8,136 bases of DNA, from the NCBI GenBank assembly GCA_014380255.1, contig JACMKG010000112.1:1-8136 (forward strand), written 5' to 3'. Of the stretch, positions 1-5,198 are shown one piece after another (within the stretch, counting starts at the first letter, position 1; each line of letters starts with the position of its first letter). A program made the translations under genes and the position numbers. The stretch is from Prolixibacteraceae bacterium. Its GTDB lineage: Bacteria; Bacteroidota; Bacteroidia; Bacteroidales; Prolixibacteraceae. The notes under the pieces are model-generated. The model saw only the letters and a list, made by a program, of their open reading frames with translations. It had not been told where the DNA came from and searched no databases.

Positions 1-1308
1 AACGGCTATACCATGGGCGACCCGGACAACAATAACCTTCCGGATGAAATGGCTGATGGTAATTTTATCTATTATAATTCAAAGTCTACTACCTTGGTTG
101 ACCCCAGCATTAAACCTGAGCTTAAAAATTCAATGGAAGCTGGATTGGATGTACGCTTATTCAACAATCGTATTGGAATCGACTTTTCTATTTATGATGA
201 GACCGTTGACAACCAGATTGGAACAATTCCAATTCCTTCTGAATCAGGATATTCTTCTTTGATTTCAAACATTGGTTCAATTACCAATAAAGGTATTGAA
301 CTTTCAGTTCGTCTGGTGCCTGTGAAAACACGCAGTTTTGAATGGGAAACTACCTTCAACTACTGGGACAATACCACCATGATTTCCAATCTTCGTCCTG
401 AAGTGGGAGAATACAAAACCCTTGGTGGAGATATTTCATACGGAAACTTCCGGGTGGGTTCTGTCGCTTACGAAGATGGCGAATATGGAATCCTGATGTC
501 TGACAGCAAACCACTGGAATGGAACAATGAAGCAGATCCAAACGATCCACGCAACGGAATGAAAGTGCTTACCTGGGTTGATACCCGCCGTGGGGCCCGC
601 TTAACAAGAAGCAACAAAGTTCAGGAAGTAGGCAAGATCCAGCCAGACTTCGAAGGATCATGGAACAACCAGGTGACATTCAAAAACCTGTCACTGTCGG
701 TATTGCTGGATGCCCGTTTTGGGGGTCATATCGCTTCTTACTCCAACAGGTATGGAACGGCTTACGGATACCTTGAAACTTCGCTCAAAGGCAGGGATGC
801 CGAGCACGGAGGAGTTACATGGACTACCAACTACGCAGACTCTAAAGGACAGACTTATGTGGACGGAATTATCCCAGAAGGGGTATTTGCTGCCGGACAA
901 AAAGCCACTTCTCCCGGTGGACAAACTGTGGACCTGGGCGGTTTAACCTATAAGGAAGCCATGGACAAAGGATTTATTGAACCCACTCATGCCAGTTATT
1001 ATACATACCAAAGCAATTCATGGGGTGCCGGTGTAGTGAACGACGACTGGTTCAGCGAAGTCAATTACATCGCCCTTCGTAATATTTCATTGAGCTACAG
1101 CCTGCCTATATCAATGGCCAGAAAGATAAAAGCCAGTTCAATGTCAGTAGGTATCAATGCAAGAAACCTTGGTTATTTGTATAACTCACTTCCTAATAAC
1201 CTGAATCCTGAAAGCTTCAGGGGAACATCAAGTACAGAATCATTCCGTGAACGTTCTTTCAGTCCGTACACTGCTTCTTATACAATGACTTTATCTGTAG
1301 GTTTTTAA
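1..1308 (+). CDS. SusC-family TonB-dependent outer-membrane receptor, C-terminal part (5' truncated by window edge)
   Basis: The reading frame is open from base 1 (first codons N-G-Y-T), so the ATG at 13 is internal and the gene begins upstream. The visible 435 codons are roughly the last 40% of a SusC protein, which is usually about 1000 residues. They show the family's alternating beta-strand pattern of a 22-strand barrel, the characteristic IKPELKNSMEAGLD block (about residues 37-50 of the fragment), the late WFSEVNYIALRNISLSYSLP strand region, and a C-terminal YTMTLSVGF ending in the Phe typical of BAM-assembled outer-membrane proteins. SusC proteins form the TonB-powered channel that imports oligosaccharides or peptides delivered by a SusD lid. 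The plug, TonB box and any carboxypeptidase-like N-terminal domain lie outside the window. The stop codon is 20 nt before the SusD gene, so the two are almost certainly co-transcribed. The substrate cannot be inferred from this fragment. Confidence 0.95.
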   Translation, partial: NGYTMGDPDNNNLPDEMADGNFIYYNSKSTTLVDPSIKPELKNSMEAGLDVRLFNNRIGIDFSIYDETVDNQIGTIPIPSESGYSSLISNIGSITNKGIELSVRLVPVKTRSFEWETTFNYWDNTTMISNLRPEVGEYKTLGGDISYGNFRVGSVAYEDGEYGILMSDSKPLEWNNEADPNDPRNGMKVLTWVDTRRGARLTRSNKVQEVGKIQPDFEGSWNNQVTFKNLSLSVLLDARFGGHIASYSNRYGTAYGYLETSLKGRDAEHGGVTWTTNYADSKGQTYVDGIIPEGVFAAGQKATSPGGQTVDLGGLTYKEAMDKGFIEPTHASYYTYQSNSWGAGVVNDDWFSEVNYIALRNISLSYSLPISMARKIKASSMSVGINARNLGYLYNSLPNNLNPESFRGTSSTESFRERSFSPYTASYTMTLSVGF

Positions 1309-1328
1309 TATCTTAATAATTAGCAAAC

Positions 1329-3182
1329 ATGAAAAATACACATAAAATAATTCTTTCATTAGCATTACTGGTGGCTGGTGGCTGCGAAAAAGAAAAATTT
1401 GCCGAATTGAATTCCAATCCGTCAACCATTTCAACGCCTGACCTTCGGTTTTCGGTAGCTACGGCTATTGATCAAATGTATTCAAATGATTATACCACTT
1501 GGTTTTATAACAATTTCCAGTATATCTATCCCTGGAGCCAGGTAACATCCAAACAAGGCGGAAACAATTCTGATTTTGTGGATATGGGCCCTTCTGCAAG
1601 CTTTGATATCTATTCTCGTTTGTTCACCCAAACATTGGATGTGAGAAATTATATCGACAAGATGGCTGAACCTGAAAAGTCGTCTTACCAGGCCATGAAA
1701 GCCATCACCTACGCTATTCAGATTTTACCAGCTATCCATAACACCGACAATTTCGGATCTTTGGTATATACAGAAGCAGGTCTGGCTCCTTATACGAATC
1801 CACCATTGTTAACCCCTGCAATCGACAATCAGAGCAAACTGTTCACCACCTGGCTGAAAGAGCTTGATGATGCCATTGCCATTTTAACAACGGCTACCAA
1901 TCAGGTTACAATGGGTTCGCAGGATGCCATTTACAAGGGTGATTATTCGAAATGGGCTAAATTCTGTAATTTGCTCAAATTAAAAATAGCTGCCCGTCTG
2001 GTAAACCAGGATCGTGCCTTAGCAATTAAAATCGCTTCTGAAGTGGCTTCTTCCAAGGCCGGTTATATGGATTCAATGGATGATGACTTTATTTATCAGA
2101 AAGGCGTGAAATACTATGGAACAGGTAACGGGATGTGGATCGGTTATGCCAGCAAGAACCTGGTTGACTTTATGGTTGCAAACAAAGATCCCCGCCTGCG
2201 CTTTGTTTTCGAAAAGAATGATTTCAATGCTGAAGTTGTTCAGGCATTCCTTGATGCAGGTAAAGCACTGCCCCCATACGTAGCCCAGTATGCAAATATT
2301 GATGCAAGTAAAAAGTTTACCGGATGGAAGAGCCCGGGAGAGCCTTGGGTTCGTTATCATGGAGCTCCTTTATCTCCTGATGCCAAACAAGATCCTGTAA
2401 ATAACATCTATTTCAATCAATCAGAGCTAAATAGAATCTCAGTTGGTGATAAACAGAAATCCTATGCTTCAACATCCTTGTATTCTGAAAAGTTGGTACG
2501 TACAAGTTATAATTACACCTATCCAACAAAAGTCGGTGGACGTGTTATTGAATTAAAAGACAACGATCCGGGATTAAATGCAGTACTTGGAACTGCAGCC
2601 GAAACTAATTTATTCCTGGCAGAGTTTAAACTTCTGGGAGCAAACCTTCCGAAAAATGCTCAGGATTACTTTAATAAAGGGGTTGAATTATCTGTATCCA
2701 GAATGGATGCACTGGCTAAAAATAACCAGATGCCTTATTACAACAGCGATCCTGTGTATACCAATGCCACTGAGGCTGAAGCAGCTGCCACAAAACTTCG
2801 TGCTGGTGAAATTACTACCCTATTGGCCAGTCCCATTGCAAACCTTGCTACCGATGGACTTGAAAAAGTCTACATCCAGCAGTATATCAATTACATGAAC
2901 ACTCCGGGTGATGTTTGGACAACCGTTCGTCGTTCAGGAGTTCCAAAAGTGGGAAGTGCATATCTTGCATGGGAAAAATTCACTACATCAGGTGTTGAAA
3001 TGACTATTCCACGCCGATTTGTAATTACCACTCCAGGTGCTGATGACATCAATTATGCCAATAAAATGGCTGCCATCACTGAACAGGGAATCACCCCTGC
3101 AGTATTGGATGCCATCAAGCTGAATACTGAAAGATTCTGGTTCGATAAGCAGAACCCTCAGTATGGAATGGGTCCAAAATAA
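1329..3182 (+). CDS. SusD/RagB-family nutrient-binding outer-membrane lipoprotein (SusD-like_2 type)
   Basis: This complete 617-aa protein is the surface lipoprotein partner of the SusC upstream. The first 18 residues form a short type II signal (Lys/His N-region, then IILSLALLVAGG) followed by lipobox Cys19. The mature start ELNSNPSTIS is the usual 'D/N-x-NPN'-like opening of SusD proteins. Other family marks are NFGSLVYTEAG at about residues 141-151, corresponding to the common 'DxFGdvPYtEA' block, and YKGDYSKWAKFCNLLKLKIAARL-type text at 202-224, corresponding to 'GD..KW.KfaNsLklR.a.R'. These two features, with the 600+ length, point to the SusD-like_2 subgroup rather than classical starch SusD. 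SusD proteins are alpha-helical TPR-based lids that capture ligand and hand it to the SusC barrel. The gene ends in tandem stops (TAATAA) and is followed within 26 nt by a terminator hairpin, so it closes the SusCD operon. Ligand identity is unknown. Confidence 0.94.
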   Translation: MKNTHKIILSLALLVAGGCEKEKFAELNSNPSTISTPDLRFSVATAIDQMYSNDYTTWFYNNFQYIYPWSQVTSKQGGNNSDFVDMGPSASFDIYSRLFTQTLDVRNYIDKMAEPEKSSYQAMKAITYAIQILPAIHNTDNFGSLVYTEAGLAPYTNPPLLTPAIDNQSKLFTTWLKELDDAIAILTTATNQVTMGSQDAIYKGDYSKWAKFCNLLKLKIAARLVNQDRALAIKIASEVASSKAGYMDSMDDDFIYQKGVKYYGTGNGMWIGYASKNLVDFMVANKDPRLRFVFEKNDFNAEVVQAFLDAGKALPPYVAQYANIDASKKFTGWKSPGEPWVRYHGAPLSPDAKQDPVNNIYFNQSELNRISVGDKQKSYASTSLYSEKLVRTSYNYTYPTKVGGRVIELKDNDPGLNAVLGTAAETNLFLAEFKLLGANLPKNAQDYFNKGVELSVSRMDALAKNNQMPYYNSDPVYTNATEAEAAATKLRAGEITTLLASPIANLATDGLEKVYIQQYINYMNTPGDVWTTVRRSGVPKVGSAYLAWEKFTTSGVEMTIPRRFVITTPGADDINYANKMAAITEQGITPAVLDAIKLNTERFWFDKQNPQYGMGPK

Positions 3183-3207
3183 TAACATGAACTAAATTGC
3201 AATATCT

Positions 3208-3244
3208 GAGACCGTCTCTCCAATAAGGAGGCGGTCTCTTTTTT
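3208..3244 (+). terminator. Rho-independent terminator after the SusCD operon
   Basis: The 5' arm GAGACCGTCTCT (3208-3219) pairs with GGAGGCGGTCTC (3227-3238). This gives a 12-bp stem with two T-G wobbles and a 7-nt loop (3220-3226), followed directly by six T residues (3239-3244). The outer seven base pairs are perfect. It starts 25 nt past the SusD stop and should separate SusCD transcription from the downstream pair. Confidence 0.92.
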
Positions 3245-3417
3245 ACCTGCCCGATGAACCGTGTCAGAAGAAAATCCTTCTCCTTGAGCGCATTCACCAG
3301 GAACAGATTCCTGTAAACTGGCAGGCAGGCTTACAGTCCATAAAAACAATGATAAAAACATTGTAATCTACAAATTATAATTTCTAACTTGCTGAATTAA
3401 TAATCATTGAATTGGTC
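3245..3417 (+). promoter_or_regulatory. Noncoding leader between terminator and PNGase-like gene; promoter expected but not resolved
   Basis: No supported gene lies in this 173-nt stretch. Since a strong terminator precedes it, the downstream gene probably has its own promoter here, most likely in the A/T-rich part at 3341-3411. I see no clean Bacteroidota sigma-ABfr pair (TTTG about 20 nt before TAnnTTTG). The closest text is TAATTTCT at 3378-3385, which is a poor match. Small hairpins are visible: AGAAG/CTTCT (3266-3270 with 3277-3281), CAGGAA/TTCCTG with a 4-nt loop (3298-3303 with 3308-3313), and CTGTAA/TTACAG (3311-3316 with 3331-3336). The last two share 3 nt and could be mutually exclusive. 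Their function is unknown. Confidence 0.35.
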
Positions 3418-5130
3418 ATGAATAAACTATTCTTTTTCATATTACTCCATGCTCTTGTGATCCAAGGCATTGCTGCCCCGAAGAAATTACCCGAGGCTGT
3501 TGAAGTTACCTTTCAGATGGTAGTCAACGGTAAGACCCGCCCTGATGGTGCGAAAACCAAACTGTTGTGTTCTCCCCTTGCTTCACGTTCGTGGACAGAG
3601 AATAATTCCAAAACACTGCTTCCAACTGTTGCCAAAGAAACTAGCTGCATCGATTTCAACGCTCAGAAAACATACCAGCTCGCCCGCTTTTCCGATGGAA
3701 AAACCATCCATACACCCCTTGCGTTTTCTGAATACCCGGTTCTGACAGAAACCAATGAAACAGCCCTTATCCAAGGCTATAAATGCCACAAGCTTACCAC
3801 TTCTCTTCGTTCAAATGCCATTGAGATCTGGTACACGACCGAATTGGGAGTAAAAGGAACTCCTGCTATGGCCTACGGGATACCCGATGGCCTGGTTTTG
3901 AAGATTGTAAGAAATGGCAACTACGAGATTTTAGCTTCGGAAGTAAAACTTCTGAAAAAGAATACCGAATCAATCATCCCTGCTGAATTAGGCGAAAGCA
4001 TGGACGCCTCGCTTTACAAACACCGGATTACCGAAAACCTGATTACTACAGTCAATGTATTTTCCAACGAACAAATCAGCTTTGGTAATGAAATCATCAA
4101 TCCTTCAGACACAGAATCAGAAAAAACATTCAAATATTCTTCGGGAACCGTTATTCTTAAAAAAGTAAAGCTTCCTAAAGTTGCTGACGATACCCAGTTA
4201 TTTGTCGAGTTATACCAGCATTCGGCAGGCGATGCTTACGACCGCACCGGCTCCGTATTCATGATACCACAGGACAAAGAGCGCTCTTTCCTGGAAGGGC
4301 TAAGAAACGGAACAGCCAGCCTGCCTTCCTTTAAAGCCAGAAATGAGAAATCGTACCAGGGCGTAGTTGCAACCGGGAACTTCACCCCGCTGGTTGAGAT
4401 CATGCGCTTTTTTACCTCATTTGGCATCGGCCAGTTCAACGATAAAGTGAGCGTTTATGGCCAGCAATGGGAAGATTCGACCCTGTATAAGCAAGATGTT
4501 ACCGAGTTACTTCCCCTGTTACAGGGAGAGTGCTGGATCGGGGTATTTATCGGCAATTATGACAAGGGCGGTCACCGGGCAAGCCTGAAGTTAAAGTATT
4601 ACCCGGGGAGCATGGAAGTAACAGAAAAACCTGCCAGGAAATACTGGGTGGCACCACTTTTCAATACCCTGAATGTAATGGAAATGTCGGGGCAGGAATA
4701 TGGGACCATGTTTGAAAATGACTCGCTTCAGGTGGAGGTTACCATCCCCGAAGGAGTCAAAAACATCCAGATGCGCTACATTACAACCGGTCATGGTGGC
4801 TGGGGCGGAGGCGATGAATTCAACCAGAAAATGAATACCATTCTGCTGGATGGAAATACCCTGTTTCAGTTTACCCCCTGGAGAACCGACTGTGCCACCT
4901 ACCGCCAATACAATCCGGCCTCTGGAAATTTCTGGAATGGAGTCACTTCAAGCGATTACAGCCGCTCAGGATGGTGCCCCGGAACGTTGACCAACCCGGT
5001 GTTTTTCCCCATTACCACGATCACACCGGGAAAACATAAAATTTCGGTATCCATTCCCCTGGGCAAAAATGAAGGGGGCAGCTTTAGTGCCTGGAACGTT
5101 TCAGGAATCCTGCTGGGCGAATATGAATAA
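3418..5130 (+). CDS. Secreted peptide-N-glycosidase F-like protein with N-terminal GLPGLI-like domain
   Basis: This 570-aa protein begins at ATG 3418, giving MNKLFFFILLHALVIQGIAA, a typical Sec signal peptide with cleavage near residues 19-20 and no lipobox Cys. A TTG two codons earlier is a weaker start. Residues about 25-180 look like a GLPGLI-family domain: GYKCHK at 120-125, EIWYTTELGV at 136-145, and GIPDGLVLKI at 154-163, which replaces the name-giving GLPGLI text. Residues about 240-400 and 405-568 match the two eight-stranded jelly-roll domains of PNGase F. The clearest blocks are AYDRTGSVF (273-281), GHGGWGGGDEF (458-468), NPASGNFWNG (499-508) and SRSGWCPGT (515-523). By comparison with Elizabethkingia PNGase F (from memory), Asp275 corresponds to catalytic Asp60 and Glu467 to Glu206; Glu118 has no clear equivalent. 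PNGase F cleaves the GlcNAc-Asn amide of N-glycoproteins. Activity here is inferred, not shown. It is first in an apparent operon with the transglutaminase-fold lipoprotein. Confidence 0.85.
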   Translation: MNKLFFFILLHALVIQGIAAPKKLPEAVEVTFQMVVNGKTRPDGAKTKLLCSPLASRSWTENNSKTLLPTVAKETSCIDFNAQKTYQLARFSDGKTIHTPLAFSEYPVLTETNETALIQGYKCHKLTTSLRSNAIEIWYTTELGVKGTPAMAYGIPDGLVLKIVRNGNYEILASEVKLLKKNTESIIPAELGESMDASLYKHRITENLITTVNVFSNEQISFGNEIINPSDTESEKTFKYSSGTVILKKVKLPKVADDTQLFVELYQHSAGDAYDRTGSVFMIPQDKERSFLEGLRNGTASLPSFKARNEKSYQGVVATGNFTPLVEIMRFFTSFGIGQFNDKVSVYGQQWEDSTLYKQDVTELLPLLQGECWIGVFIGNYDKGGHRASLKLKYYPGSMEVTEKPARKYWVAPLFNTLNVMEMSGQEYGTMFENDSLQVEVTIPEGVKNIQMRYITTGHGGWGGGDEFNQKMNTILLDGNTLFQFTPWRTDCATYRQYNPASGNFWNGVTSSDYSRSGWCPGTLTNPVFFPITTITPGKHKISVSIPLGKNEGGSFSAWNVSGILLGEYE

Positions 5131-5159
5131 CCATGATCAGTAATTATCTATTTTTACAT

Positions 5160-5181
5160 TCCCGGATGCAAATGACCGGGA
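5160..5181 (+). other. Short GC hairpin in the gap before the transglutaminase-fold gene
   Basis: TCCCGG (5160-5165) and CCGGGA (5176-5181) form a perfect 6-bp stem with a 10-nt loop, 17 nt upstream of the preferred start at 5199. There is no T-tract after it, so it is not an intrinsic terminator. It could affect translation or mRNA stability of the second gene, or be chance. It lies in noncoding sequence only if the 5199 start is right. Confidence 0.3.
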
Positions 5182-5198
5182 TTACAAATTTAAACACT

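Noticed and set aside
2073..2360. Minus-strand 95-codon frame inside the SusD gene, and similar antisense frames within the other genes.
   Set aside because: They are shadows of well-supported + strand genes with no family features.
3115..3361. Minus-strand open frames across the terminator region (60-67 codons).
   Set aside because: They overlap the SusD 3' end and the terminator stem, have no recognisable protein text, and look like chance frames.
3412..3417. TTG at 3412 as an alternative start for the PNGase F-like protein, adding two residues.
   Set aside because: The ATG at 3418 gives an equally good signal peptide and is the stronger start codon.
5149..5156. TATTTTTA as a Bacteroidota -7 promoter element for the transglutaminase-fold gene.
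   Set aside because: It only partly matches TAnnTTTG and there is no TTTG about 20 nt upstream, so the gene is better explained as co-transcribed.
5133..5198. ATG at 5133 as the start of the transglutaminase-fold lipoprotein.
   Set aside because: It adds 22 residues before an otherwise perfect lipoprotein signal with Cys18, and would bury the signal peptide at an unusual distance from the N-terminus.
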